64,000 nt of DNA from an uncultured Sphingorhabdus sp. (GCA_947492905.1 CANLOL010000001.1:1218578-1282577), one strand, 5' to 3'; positions 18,192-27,237 are shown, numbered from the stretch's first letter. The notes: a model not told the origin generated them from the sequence alone. A program made the numbers and translations.

Positions 18192-19514
18192 ATGAGCAAA
18201 ACATTGATAGATCAAATCGTCGATTTAGTCGACAGCGGAAAAACATCCAAAGCGGGCCTTGCGCGCGCCGTGGGATTGCATGCCAATAGCTTGCGTCAAT
18301 TGGGGCAAGAGGATTGGAATCCAACAGCCGACACATTGAGCCGCTTGGAAAAATATCTAGCCAGCAACGGCGGCAGCGTAATGGCGAGCGCCGAAGATAT
18401 TATCAATGAAGCGCGCAATGGCCGTATGTATATTTTGGTTGATGATGAAGATCGCGAAAATGAAGGCGATCTGATTATCCCCGCGCAAATGGCGACCCCC
18501 GATGCAGTGAATTTTATGGCCAAATATGGGCGCGGTCTTATCTGTCTTGCCATGACAAAGGAACGTGTGGACGAGCTTGATCTGAATATGATGAGCCAAA
18601 ATAACCGTGCGCAATATAGCACTGCCTTTACCATTTCTATCGAAGCGCGCGAAGGCGTAACCACGGGGATTAGCGCAGCTGATCGTGCGCGTACCATTGC
18701 GGTCGCCGTTGATAGCAATAAAAATGCAAATGATATTGTGACGCCGGGGCATATTTTCCCTCTACAAGCCAAGGATGGCGGTGTGTTGGTACGCGCTGGG
18801 CATACCGAAGCCGCCGTCGATGTGTCGCGTCTTGCGGGCCTCAATCCATCGGGTGTGATTTGCGAGATTATGAAAGATGATGGCGAGATGGCGCGGCTCG
18901 ATGATTTGATCGAATTTGCCAATACGCATAACATGAAAATCGGTACAATCCGCGATTTAATCGCTTATCGCCTGCGCAATGACCATCTGGCTGAAAAGCG
19001 TATCGAGGCGCGCTTCACTAGCCGTTGGGGAGGCGAATGGAATGCGATAACCTATTTCAATCATGCAACCCAAACCGAACAATTGGTGCTGCAAAAAGGG
19101 CATATTGATCCTGATAATCCAACCTTAGTGCGTATGCATGCTTTATCTGTCTTTGATGATATTTTTGGTCAATGCGAGCGTCCATCGGGGATGCTAGCGG
19201 AATCAATGCGCATCATCGGTGAAGAGGGCCATGGATTGATTGTTATGATACCGCAAACGGGCAGACGCTTTTTATCATCGCAAGTGCAGCGTCTCTTGGG
19301 CCAAAAAGATTCGAGCAAACAAGATGAAGAAAAGCCTTCGTCATCTATGCCCGATCAATTGCGCGATTATGGCGTAGGGGCGCAAATTTTGGCGGACCTT
19401 GGCGTGCAAGATATGGAATTAATCAGCAATAGCAGCCATGAATTGGTGGGGCTTGATGCTTATGGCTTGCGCATAGTGGGACAACGTGCTGTTGAATTGC
19501 ATAATCCTAAATAA
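18192..19514 (+). CDS. ribB: 3,4-dihydroxy-2-butanone-4-phosphate synthase with N-terminal HTH
   Basis: A 440-residue protein in three parts. Residues 1-60 form an XRE-like helix-turn-helix (SKAGLARAVGLHANSLRQL, then WNPTADTLSRLEKYL). Residues about 63-265 are the RibB domain that makes the four-carbon precursor of riboflavin from ribulose 5-phosphate, with the catalytic loop VDDEDRENEGD and the RAGHTEAAVD motif. Residues about 270-440 resemble GTP cyclohydrolase II but lack its zinc-binding cysteine triad, so that half is probably not active. An internal ATG at 18381 could produce a form lacking the HTH. ribH follows 64 bases downstream. Confidence 0.92.
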   Translation: MSKTLIDQIVDLVDSGKTSKAGLARAVGLHANSLRQLGQEDWNPTADTLSRLEKYLASNGGSVMASAEDIINEARNGRMYILVDDEDRENEGDLIIPAQMATPDAVNFMAKYGRGLICLAMTKERVDELDLNMMSQNNRAQYSTAFTISIEAREGVTTGISAADRARTIAVAVDSNKNANDIVTPGHIFPLQAKDGGVLVRAGHTEAAVDVSRLAGLNPSGVICEIMKDDGEMARLDDLIEFANTHNMKIGTIRDLIAYRLRNDHLAEKRIEARFTSRWGGEWNAITYFNHATQTEQLVLQKGHIDPDNPTLVRMHALSVFDDIFGQCERPSGMLAESMRIIGEEGHGLIVMIPQTGRRFLSSQVQRLLGQKDSSKQDEEKPSSSMPDQLRDYGVGAQILADLGVQDMELISNSSHELVGLDAYGLRIVGQRAVELHNPK

Positions 19515-19578
19515 TGTAGGGCTAAATATAGGTATAGGCCTTAATGAATAGGCCAAAACAAAGATATTGGAGACTGAA

Positions 19579-19998
19579 ATGGCGCATTTTTTAATCGTTG
19601 AAGCCCGTTTTTACGACACGCTAAATGATATGTTAATTGGCGGGGCAAAGGCAGCCTTAGAAGCTGCTGGCCATAGCCATGAAGTCATCACTGTTCCTGG
19701 GGCTTTGGAAGTTCCGGGTGCGATCAGCCTTGCCATGGACACGCAAAAATATGATGGTTTTGTAGCGATTGGTGTGGTCATTCGCGGTGAGACCTATCAT
19801 TTCGAAATCGTCTCAAATGAGAGCGCACGGGCTATCATGGCCTTAACGCTGGATGGCGTTGCAATTGGCAATGGTATCATCACCGTTGAAAATGAAGCGC
19901 AAGCCTTGGCGCGTGCCGATGCTGCGCAAAAAGATAAAGGCGGCGAGGCTGCAAAAGCGGCGATAGCAATGTTTGATATGGCGGCTAAGTATCGTTGA
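19579..19998 (+). CDS. ribH: 6,7-dimethyl-8-ribityllumazine synthase
   Basis: A 139-residue lumazine synthase that joins the RibB product to a ribitylamino-pyrimidine in the penultimate step of riboflavin synthesis. The core is typical: [60 protein letters not shown] and [17 protein letters not shown]. The catalytic His lies in GETYHFE. The start at 19579 has GGAG seven bases upstream; a TTG at 19567 overlaps that site and is rejected. Co-transcription with ribB is likely. Confidence 0.95.
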   Translation: MAHFLIVEARFYDTLNDMLIGGAKAALEAAGHSHEVITVPGALEVPGAISLAMDTQKYDGFVAIGVVIRGETYHFEIVSNESARAIMALTLDGVAIGNGIITVENEAQALARADAAQKDKGGEAAKAAIAMFDMAAKYR

Positions 19999-20002
19999 TT
20001 AG

Positions 20003-20022
20003 ATAATGCCATAGGGCATTAT
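20003..20022. repeat. Hairpin after ribH
   Basis: Inverted repeat ATAATGCC and GGCATTAT with a four-base loop, starting five bases after the ribH stop. There is no T tract after it, so it is not a standard intrinsic terminator, though it may stabilise the transcript end. Confidence 0.45.
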
Positions 20023-20039
20023 GTGGACATGTGCCTGTT

Positions 20040-20211
20040 ACCCTGAAACAAGTTCAGGGTGACGGTGGGTTGTTCAGCGTGATGGCGGGTTGTTGAGAGT
20101 GACGATTATTGAATATTCTATAACCATCTATCGTCATGCTGAATTTATTTCAGTATAACAGGTTAGAGGCCGCAATCATCCGTCATGCTGAATTTATTTC
20201 AGTATAACAGG
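20040..20211. repeat. Intergenic repeats: CCTGAA hairpin and two 30-bp direct copies
   Basis: At 20040-20060 there is a hairpin ACCCTGAA/TTCAGGGT. Two identical 30-base copies beginning GTCATGCTGAATTTATTTCAG follow at 20133-20162 and 20182-20211. The same family recurs near 25311 and 25454. Each copy has a CTGAA...TTCAG inverted repeat. These are dispersed REP-like elements and no gene is visible among them. Confidence 0.75.
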
Positions 20212-20220
20212 GATAGAATC

Positions 20221-20520
20221 CAAACCTCGTTACTCCCAAGAAAATGGGAGTCCAGAGTGTCAATACTCTTATGTTTTTTCAGTTGCTGGATTCCCGCCTT
20301 CGCGGGAATGACGAAGGAGATGGCGAGAAACTTAAATGACAAGAAACCTAAATGACGAGGGGAGATTACCAACTTTGAAAAACAAACCTCGTCACTCCCA
20401 TGAAAATGGGAGTCCAGAATCTTTTATACCTAAGCTTTATCGCGCACTGGATTCCCGCCTTCGCGGGAATGACGAAGGAGATGGTGAGAGACGTAAATGA
20501 CAAGAAACCTAAATGACGAA
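20221..20520. repeat. Composite ~140-bp repeat present twice in tandem
   Basis: Copy 1 (20221-20360) and copy 2 (20383-20520) share the same order of parts. First comes CAAACCTCGT, then a hairpin ACTCCCA/TGGGAGT, a variable middle, and CTGGATTCCCGCCTTCGCGGGAATGACG-type hairpin sequence (arms ATTCCCGC/GCGGGAAT). Last is a tail containing AAATGACAAGAAACCTAAATGACG. The CCCGC hairpin is a well-known dispersed repeat type in proteobacteria. The variable middle shows the copies have diverged. An open frame over this region is not credible as a gene. Confidence 0.8.
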
Positions 20521-20577
20521 GTGAGCTTGAATTGCACAGATAGCCTGTAATAATTTCAAACAATCTTATAACGCGCA

Positions 20578-20602
20578 TAAAAAAGGCGACCCTAGGGCCG
20601 CC
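20578..20602 (-). terminator. Intrinsic terminator after acnA
   Basis: On the minus strand GGCGGCCC, a two-base turn and GGGTCGCC form an eight-pair stem with one G-T pair, followed by six T. It lies about 28 bases after the acnA stop codon. The plus-strand side also has a short T run, so weak action in both directions is possible. Confidence 0.8.
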
Positions 20603-20629
20603 CTTTTCTTTGTATCATGATAGCGTTTT

Positions 20630-23305
20630 TTAAGCCGCTAATTTCCTCAGCACATATTGCAAGATACCGCCGTTTAGGAAATATTCCATTTCGTTCGCAG
20701 TATCAATGCGGCACAGCGTATTAAAGGTGATGCTAGTGCCATCAGCGCGGGTCATTTCCACTTCGACCACTTGGCGCGGATCAAGCGATGCTACGCCTTT
20801 GATAGAGAAGCTTTCTTCGCCCGTCATATTCAATGTTTTGCGACTTGTACCTTCTTCGAACTGAAGCGGCAGCACGCCCATACCAACTAGGTTGGAACGG
20901 TGAATACGCTCAAAACTCTCAACGATTACGGCTTTTACGCCCAAAAGATTAGTGCCTTTTGCGGCCCAATCGCGCGATGAGCCTGTGCCATATTCTTTGC
21001 CGCCAATGACGACCAATTGCTTGCCATCGGCTTTGTGGCGCATAGCCGCATCGTAAATGGCCATGGTTTCGCCTTGATATTTGGTCATGCCGCCTTCGAC
21101 GCCTGGGACCATTTCATTTTTGATACGGATATTGGCAAATGTGCCGCGCATCATAACTTCATGGTTGCCGCGCCGTGATCCATAGCTGTTGAAATCTGCT
21201 TTGGAAACTTGGTGAGATTTAAGATATTCGCCAGCAGGGGAATCTTCTTTAATCGCACCCGCAGGTGAAATATGATCGGTGGTGATACTGTCGCCGAGCA
21301 AAGCAAGCACTTTCGCATCATTAATATCGCCAACGGCGGCTGGCGCCATTTCCATGCCCTCGAAATAAGGCGGATTAGCGATATAGGTTGAACCTGCACG
21401 CCAAGCGAATGTTGGTGTGCCTTCGACTTTAATGTCTTGCCATGCAGCATCGCCATCATAAACATTGGCATAGCGGCTTTCAAACATTTCGCGGCCAACA
21501 TGCGCCTCGATAGATTCGCGCACTTCGTCATTGGTGGGCCATACATCTTTTAGGAAAATATCTTGCCCATCGCTGCCTTGGCCCAATGGCGTGTTGTAAA
21601 TATCTTCGCGCACTGTGCCTTTTAAGGCATAGGCGACTACCAATGGTGGTGATGCAAGATAATTGGCTTGAACGTCTGGGGATACACGGCCTTCGAAATT
21701 ACGGTTGCCCGATAATACAGAGGCAGCAATCAGACCATGTTCGTTAATCGCTTTGCTAATCGGAGCGGGCAGTGGGCCAGAGTTGCCGATACAGGTGGTA
21801 CAGCCATAGCCAACAAGGTTAAACCCTTGTGCATCCAAATCATCTTGCAAGCCAGCTTTAATCAGATAATCGGTTACCACTTGGCTGCCTGGGGCCAATG
21901 ATGTTTTGACCCAAGGTTTGACAAATAATCCTTTGGCACGCGCTTTGCGAGCAACAAGGCCAGCGGCAATCAGCACCGATGGATTGGATGTGTTGGTACA
22001 GCTTGTGATAGCAGCAATAGCAACATCGCCATCGCCAATGGTGTAATCCGCGCCATCAACGGCGACTTGCTCGCCTTCGGCAGGACGGCCAAATATATCG
22101 ACCAAATCTTTATTATAGCTCTCATCTAGCTCGCTTAAGGCTACGCGATCTTGTGGGCGCTTTGGACCAGCCAATGATGGCACAACGCTGCTCATGTCTA
22201 GCTCTAATGTTTTTGTGAATACAGCCTCTGGTGCATCATCATCACGCCAGAAACCTTGTTCCTTGGCATAGGCTTCGGTAACGGCAATCACTTGCTCATC
22301 ACGGCCTGTTAAGCGCATATAATCTAATGTTTTATCATCAATTGGAAAGAATCCGCATGTTGCGCCATATTCTGGTGCCATGTTTGAAATAGTGGCACGA
22401 TCAGCAAGCGATAATGCAGCAACACCGGTGCCATAAAATTCTACAAAGCGGCCAACAACACCCACTTTACGCAACATCTCAACGCAGGTTAAAACTAGGT
22501 CAGTTGCGGTAATACCCTCGGCCAATTCGCCTGTAAGTTTGAACCCAACCACTTCAGGGATCAGCATGGATACTGGCTGGCCCAGCATCGCAGCTTCAGC
22601 CTCGATACCGCCGACGCCCCAACCCAAAACACCTAGACCATTAATCATGGTGGTGTGGCTGTCGGTGCCAACACATGTATCAGGATAAGCAACCATATCA
22701 CCATTTTGATCGGTGCTAGACCAAACACCGCGCGCGATATTTTCCAAATTCACTTGGTGACAAATACCTGTGCCCGGGGGAACTGCATGGAAATTATCCA
22801 ATGCTTTACTGCCCCATTTTAGAAATTCATAGCGTTCTGCATTACGGTCATATTCTAATGCAACATTATTTTCAAACGCTTGCGCTGTACCAAATTCATC
22901 CACCATCACACTATGGTCAATCACCAAATGCACAGGCACTTGCGGGTTAATTTTTTCGGCATCAGCACCCAAATTATTCATAGCATCGCGCATAGCGGCC
23001 AAATCGACCACGCAAGGAACGCCAGTGAAATCTTGGAGCAAAACGCGCGCAGGGCGATATTGAATTTCCGCATCGCTTTTCGCATTTTTTTGCCAATCAA
23101 CAACGGCCTGTGCATCATCGGTGGTGACGGTCACGCCGTCTTCAAAGCGGAGCATATTTTCAAGAAGCACTTTTAAGGTGAAAGGAAGGCGCGAAATATC
23201 TCCCAATTTTTCAGCAGCTTTTGATAGCGAATAATAAGCGACATTCTGTTCGCCAACTTGCATCTGATTGCGCACATTAAGCGTATCTTGTCCAGTTGTA
23301 GTCAT
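20630..23305 (-). CDS. acnA: Aconitate hydratase A
   Basis: An 891-residue aconitase that interconverts citrate and isocitrate in the TCA cycle using a [4Fe-4S] cluster. The three cluster cysteines are visible in [13 protein letters not shown] and [12 protein letters not shown]. Other landmarks are [35 protein letters not shown] and, near the C terminus, [27 protein letters not shown]. The start at 23305 (MTTTGQD) gives the normal family length and has GGAG upstream; an ATG ten codons earlier is rejected. It is a single-gene unit ending in a clear terminator. Confidence 0.97.
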   Translation of the reverse strand: MTTTGQDTLNVRNQMQVGEQNVAYYSLSKAAEKLGDISRLPFTLKVLLENMLRFEDGVTVTTDDAQAVVDWQKNAKSDAEIQYRPARVLLQDFTGVPCVVDLAAMRDAMNNLGADAEKINPQVPVHLVIDHSVMVDEFGTAQAFENNVALEYDRNAERYEFLKWGSKALDNFHAVPPGTGICHQVNLENIARGVWSSTDQNGDMVAYPDTCVGTDSHTTMINGLGVLGWGVGGIEAEAAMLGQPVSMLIPEVVGFKLTGELAEGITATDLVLTCVEMLRKVGVVGRFVEFYGTGVAALSLADRATISNMAPEYGATCGFFPIDDKTLDYMRLTGRDEQVIAVTEAYAKEQGFWRDDDAPEAVFTKTLELDMSSVVPSLAGPKRPQDRVALSELDESYNKDLVDIFGRPAEGEQVAVDGADYTIGDGDVAIAAITSCTNTSNPSVLIAAGLVARKARAKGLFVKPWVKTSLAPGSQVVTDYLIKAGLQDDLDAQGFNLVGYGCTTCIGNSGPLPAPISKAINEHGLIAASVLSGNRNFEGRVSPDVQANYLASPPLVVAYALKGTVREDIYNTPLGQGSDGQDIFLKDVWPTNDEVRESIEAHVGREMFESRYANVYDGDAAWQDIKVEGTPTFAWRAGSTYIANPPYFEGMEMAPAAVGDINDAKVLALLGDSITTDHISPAGAIKEDSPAGEYLKSHQVSKADFNSYGSRRGNHEVMMRGTFANIRIKNEMVPGVEGGMTKYQGETMAIYDAAMRHKADGKQLVVIGGKEYGTGSSRDWAAKGTNLLGVKAVIVESFERIHRSNLVGMGVLPLQFEEGTSRKTLNMTGEESFSIKGVASLDPRQVVEVEMTRADGTSITFNTLCRIDTANEMEYFLNGGILQYVLRKLAA

Positions 23306-23570
23306 ATGGGAGTGCTCCGTAATAATAGCCAGCAAGCTGTTAAAAGCGCTGGCGGTTGAATCATTGCCCCGTCCCTAGACGATAGCTTGCTCTACTGCAA
23401 TGTTTGGGCGCTCGAATAATGATAGAAATATAGCGAATGGCGCGAATAATCTGAAAAAAAGATCATTATTTTCCGAAAATCGATGTTTTGGCGCATTATT
23501 AACCATTTATTTACCATGTGTGACGATAGTTATTACCAATTCGTAACACTATCCCAATGAGGGCTATACT

Positions 23571-24146
23571 ATGTTTGGTTTATTCGAAAAATTTGAAAAT
23601 AGCAGCGACACAAAATTGCTTCTTACCGGTTTATTCTCTGCTATTTTAATAAGCACTATCGCAATTATTGCATCTTTCGTCATCGTTAGCAGCAAAGCAT
23701 CAGCGCAAGCCGCCGTGCAAAATCAAGTTTCGCTAACCAGTAAATTATTTGTAATTCGCACTGAAACAAATGCAGATGGTGTCGAAAAAGATGTGTTAAA
23801 AACCCCCAATGATGTTGTGGTTATCCCTGGCGATAGGCTAAAATTCATATTATCTTATCGCAATGAAACAGGACAGATAGTAGAGGGATTTAAGGCCACA
23901 AACCCTATGCCGGGGGCTGTTCAATTTTCACAAGTTACCGAAAAATGGGCCGAAGTTTCCATAGATGGTGGTAAAAATTGGGGTAAATTAGAAGATCTTA
24001 CCGTTGAAACCAAATTACCAGACAGCGACACTGTTGCAAAACGCGCCGCTGGTATAGCAGATGTAACGCATGTGCGTTGGGTGTTTGATAAATCAATTGC
24101 GATAAATGAATCGGGTGAATTATCCTTTGAAGGCGTGGTTAAGTAA
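23571..24146 (+). CDS. Secreted or membrane-anchored protein with DUF11-like domain
   Basis: A 191-residue protein of unknown function. A hydrophobic segment at about 20-45, ending in SKASAQA, acts as a signal peptide or anchor. The rest resembles the DUF11/conserved-repeat beta-sandwich found in surface proteins: PGDRLKFILSYRNETGQIVEGFKATNPMP, followed by SIDGGKNWGKLEDLTV and a final ESGELSFEGVVK strand. It is probably periplasmic or surface-exposed. The gene stands alone. A second, longer protein of the same general kind lies at 45946-47028. Confidence 0.75.
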   Translation: MFGLFEKFENSSDTKLLLTGLFSAILISTIAIIASFVIVSSKASAQAAVQNQVSLTSKLFVIRTETNADGVEKDVLKTPNDVVVIPGDRLKFILSYRNETGQIVEGFKATNPMPGAVQFSQVTEKWAEVSIDGGKNWGKLEDLTVETKLPDSDTVAKRAAGIADVTHVRWVFDKSIAINESGELSFEGVVK

Positions 24147-24408
24147 ATAAGTTTAGGACAATATTTTCGTTCAATATTGATTCGTAGACATAGCAAAATC
24201 TCTTGATTCAGCCAATTTCCCTATGGTTTTTAAGAGAATATATTAACCTCTTGCAGTCCAGTGTCTCGCCTTGGCACAGATAGGTAATTTGCACATGTCA
24301 AATCAACATGTTTGGCCTTATTAACCCTTTATTGGGCTAGTAATTTGGTTTTTTTCTTGGCAACCATAGTGTCAATATATTTTAAGTTGTTTATTAAAGG
24401 AGCAATAT

Positions 24409-25185
24409 ATGTCTCTCAAATCAAAAAAGTGGAACGCATTTGTAATGCCAATCGCATTGCTTGCTTTACCATTATCATTAAGTGCATGTGGATCAGATGA
24501 AGCTCCTGCAACAGAAGAATTGGATGCTAATCTAATTGGCAGCGATCCAGAAGCTAATGTCGCTTTGGATGACCGTATCTTGGTCGATCCTGATTTAACC
24601 GATAGCTCTAATAATAATGCTGTTCAAAATGTGAATGGCAGCCAATCTGGTGCGCTTCCTGCGGATAGAGGCTCTAGCGGTGATGCGCTTACCATAGCTG
24701 AAATCAGAGAAGCTCCTGCTTTATCTGCACCGGCCCCTCAAACATTGAGCAAAGAAGAATGCAATAATTGTGGTCAAGGTAGCCAAGGGGCGACTTTGGG
24801 TGCGCGTGCTGAACAACAATCTGTTCAACGCGGCAAAGGCGGCTGTGATGCGAAATTAGAATATGGCGCAGCTTGGGCGAACCGCATGCCACCGGAATTT
24901 CCAGTATATCCACGTGGACGCGTATTAGAAGCAGCTGGCGTAGAGGGAGGTAAATGCGATCTTCGCGTGGTCAGCTTTACTAGCAATGTAGCGCTGAAAA
25001 AAATCGTTGATTATTATTATTCATTGGCGCGTCACACGGGCTATGAAGCTCAATATGTATTGCTCGAAGGCGAGCATACATTGGGCGGTGTTCGTGAAAC
25101 AGATGGCGGTGCTTATGTAATTACCTTTAAAGCCCGTCCTTCGGGCGGTACAGCGGTTGATATTGTTGTCAATAATGGCCGATAA
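24409..25185 (+). CDS. Predicted lipoprotein of unknown function
   Basis: A 258-residue protein with a clear lipoprotein signal: charged start, hydrophobic core and lipobox LSAC with C27. The mature N-terminal half is low-complexity and acidic. A CNNC pair occurs near 119-122. The C-terminal region, about 145-258, is compact (LEYGAAWANRMPPEFPVYPRGRV, IVDYYYSLARHTGYEAQYVLLEGEH) and looks like a small alpha/beta domain shared by sphingomonad envelope proteins. I do not recognise the family. A rho-independent terminator follows 20 bases after the stop. Confidence 0.8.
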   Translation: MSLKSKKWNAFVMPIALLALPLSLSACGSDEAPATEELDANLIGSDPEANVALDDRILVDPDLTDSSNNNAVQNVNGSQSGALPADRGSSGDALTIAEIREAPALSAPAPQTLSKEECNNCGQGSQGATLGARAEQQSVQRGKGGCDAKLEYGAAWANRMPPEFPVYPRGRVLEAAGVEGGKCDLRVVSFTSNVALKKIVDYYYSLARHTGYEAQYVLLEGEHTLGGVRETDGGAYVITFKARPSGGTAVDIVVNNGR

Positions 25186-25204
25186 TCACAAAACCATATA
25201 CTAT

Positions 25205-25233
25205 GAAAAAGGGGCTTTTCAGTCCCTTTTTTT
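25205..25233 (+). terminator. Intrinsic terminator after the lipoprotein gene
   Basis: AAAAAGGG pairs with CCCTTTTT around a ten-base loop, with a T tract running to 25233. The stem is A/T-rich at its base but position and T run are typical. Confidence 0.75.
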
Positions 25234-25310
25234 ATGCGCAAAAAGCAGATTAAGACATAGAATATGATTTGCAAAATAGTGATGATTGGAAAAAGCTTAT
25301 TCCCATCACT

Positions 25311-25515
25311 TCATGCTGAATTTGTTTCAGTATAAAGATTTCTATTGCACTTCCTTTGTTGTCATCCTGAACTAAATTCAGGATGACGGACGTCCAAAAC
25401 ACCATCCACAACACTATCCAAAACACCATCCATAACACTATCCAAAGCACTATCGTCATGCTGAACTTGTTTCAGTATGATGAATATACATAATCGCCAT
25501 ATTAACTTGTTTCAG
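25311..25515. repeat. Cluster of CTGAA/TTCAG-type intergenic repeats
   Basis: Between the lipoprotein gene and crcB lie a TCATGCTGAATTTGTTTCAG copy (25311-25334), a perfect hairpin GTCATCCTGAA/TTCAGGATGAC (25361-25387), a CGTCATGCTGAACTTGTTTCAG copy (25454-25482) and a partial copy near 25504-25515. They belong to the same family as the elements downstream of ribH. No gene is visible in this 400-base gap. Confidence 0.75.
25391..25455. repeat. 12-bp minisatellite
   Basis: About five tandem 12-base units of the form AACACYATCCAM. Units alternate AACACCATCCAC/T and AACACTATCCAA, so the array also reads as 24-base units. It is placed between two REP-like hairpins, so it probably arose by slippage. 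The array is too short and lacks spacers, so it is not CRISPR. Confidence 0.75.
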
Positions 25516-25585
25516 CAAATAAGTTGCGTAAATGGGGTAACAAAAGCTAAGGGCTTAGCATGCAGCTAAGAACAGCCTCAATATT

Positions 25586-25993
25586 ATGACGATAGCATCC
25601 TCATTCATGCCCACTATCTTGGTCATGATAGGTGGCGGCATTGGCGCTGCATTGCGCTATAATTTGGGGCGTTTATTGACGCAATTTAACTTGGGGAATT
25701 GGCCCATTGGCACATTCTCTGCTAATGTAATGGGCGGATTATTGATGGGCATATTGATGGCATTTTTAATGCGCGGTGACATGCAGGCCGATGGCCCAAT
25801 GGAAAATTACCGATTGCTCCTTGGTGTTGGGTTGCTCGGCGGATTTACAACCTTTTCCGCATTCAGCCTAGAGATGGCACTAATGTTAGAGCGCGGCGAA
25901 TGGACGGGTGCAATATTCTATGCCTTAGCCTCGGTGATATTATCTTTATGCGCCCTATTAGCAGGGATGGGCGCAGTGCGGTGGATGTTATGA
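25586..25993 (+). CDS. crcB: Fluoride ion channel CrcB
   Basis: A 135-residue protein with four hydrophobic helices, matching the Fluc/CrcB family that exports toxic fluoride as a dual-topology dimer. Diagnostic segments are GGGIGAALRYNLGR near the N terminus, GTFSANVMGGLLMG, and GLLGGFTTFSAFSLE, which includes the TTFS motif with the Na+ site and pore phenylalanines. An ATG at 25607 is an alternative start. The Rlu-type gene overlaps its stop by four bases. I saw no fluoride riboswitch upstream. Confidence 0.95.
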   Translation: MTIASSFMPTILVMIGGGIGAALRYNLGRLLTQFNLGNWPIGTFSANVMGGLLMGILMAFLMRGDMQADGPMENYRLLLGVGLLGGFTTFSAFSLEMALMLERGEWTGAIFYALASVILSLCALLAGMGAVRWML

Positions 25994-27237
25994 ACGATAA
26001 AAATAGTAAGCCGAGCAAAATTTCGGATGATGTACAGCAATTTGCCGTCGATCAAGACGATGATGGCATCAGATTGGATCGCTGGTTTAAGCGCCATATG
26101 CCGCAGGTTAGTTTTGCTATGGTGTCGCGCTGGTCGCGTACGGGGCAATTGCGCGTAGATGGAAAGCGGGCTGATCCTGGGCTTCGCATTACACCGGGGC
26201 AAATCATCAGAGTCCCACCAATTGAAAAAGATGACAGCAGGCCTGTTCCCAAAAGCCGTATGCCATTGAGTGATGCGCAAATATCCAAAGCATTGGATAT
26301 GGTGATTTATAAAGATAAATCAGCGATAATTATCAATAAACCGCCCGGATTAGCGACTCAAGGCGGCACCAAAATGACGCAGCATGTCGATGGCTTGCTT
26401 GATGCATTATGCTATGAAAATGACCATCGCCCTAAATTGGTGCATCGCCTTGATAAAGATACTTCGGGCGCATTATTATTGGCACGTACGGCGGGCAGTG
26501 CATCGCATTTTTCAAAACATTTTGCTGGGCGTAGCGCCCGTAAAATCTATTGGGCCATTATCATGGGTGTGCCCGATATTGATGATGGTATCATTGATCT
26601 GCCTTTGGGAAAGCAGCCTTCTTCGGGCGGCGAAAAAATGCAAGTGGATGAAGAAAATGGCCAAAGCGCGAAAAGCCGCTATCGCATTATAGAGCGGATT
26701 GGCAATCGCGCTGCTTGGGTAGAATTAACGCCCTATACAGGACGCACGCATCAATTGCGCGTTCATATGGCGGCCATTGGTCATCCGATTGTCGGTGATG
26801 GGAAATATGGCGGCAAGGAATGTTTCTTAACGGGCGAGATTAGCCGTAAAATGCATCTGCATGCGCGGCGCATTCGTATCGCAAATCCTAATGGTGGTAA
26901 GCTGGATGTAAGGGCCGATTTACCCGAACATTTTGCAGCGACTATGGATGCTTTGGGTTTGGTTGCGGCAGAGGGTGATTTGCCCATTGATGAAGGGCGC
27001 GAGCCTATCACTAAGGCGATTAAAAAGAAAATCGCTAAAAACCATAGCAAAACAATGCGCAAAGATCAGCGCGGCGCAAGGCGCTCTAGGGGGGATGGGC
27101 CCAATAGTAAGAAATCTGCTTCCAGAAAAGTTGGCGGAAAAAGAGCTGAGAGAGTTGCAAGCGGTGCTCATAAAGTTGGTGTGAAAAAATCTGGCCCTAA
27201 AAAAGGCAAAGGATCACCCAAGAAAGGCGGCCGTTAA
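25990..27237 (+). CDS. RluA-family pseudouridine synthase with S4 domain and basic tail
   Basis: A 415-residue RNA modification enzyme. An S4 RNA-binding domain occupies about 25-75 (IRLDRWFKRHMPQVSFAMVSRWSR). The RluA-type catalytic domain spans about 100-325, with the nucleophile D155 in VHRLDKDTSGALLLAR and the RTHQLRVHMA motif. It probably modifies 23S rRNA, as RluC does. The last 85 or so residues are very rich in Lys, Arg and Gly, an unusual extension. The ATG overlaps the crcB stop, implying translational coupling. Confidence 0.92.
   Translation: MNDKNSKPSKISDDVQQFAVDQDDDGIRLDRWFKRHMPQVSFAMVSRWSRTGQLRVDGKRADPGLRITPGQIIRVPPIEKDDSRPVPKSRMPLSDAQISKALDMVIYKDKSAIIINKPPGLATQGGTKMTQHVDGLLDALCYENDHRPKLVHRLDKDTSGALLLARTAGSASHFSKHFAGRSARKIYWAIIMGVPDIDDGIIDLPLGKQPSSGGEKMQVDEENGQSAKSRYRIIERIGNRAAWVELTPYTGRTHQLRVHMAAIGHPIVGDGKYGGKECFLTGEISRKMHLHARRIRIANPNGGKLDVRADLPEHFAATMDALGLVAAEGDLPIDEGREPITKAIKKKIAKNHSKTMRKDQRGARRSRGDGPNSKKSASRKVGGKRAERVASGAHKVGVKKSGPKKGKGSPKKGGR

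Noticed and set aside
18296-18934. 212-residue open frame antisense to ribB
   Set aside because: It lies wholly over the strongly supported RibB frame, is serine/arginine-rich in the way shadow frames are, and has no recognisable motif.
20366-20578. 70-residue open frame in the repeat region after ribH
   Set aside because: It runs through REP-like repeats and its translation reflects those repeats.
23460-23530. CtrA-type TTAA-N7-TTAA sites upstream of the DUF11-like gene
   Set aside because: Only partial matches (TTAACCATTTATTTA) are present, and such strings are common in AT-rich DNA.
25391-25455. CRISPR-like array
   Set aside because: Units are 12 bases with no spacers, and no cas genes are nearby.
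25500-25585. Fluoride riboswitch upstream of crcB
   Set aside because: I looked for the conserved GGNGATGG/TAACC-type elements and found none. The nearby CTTAGC/GCTAAG hairpin alone is not enough.
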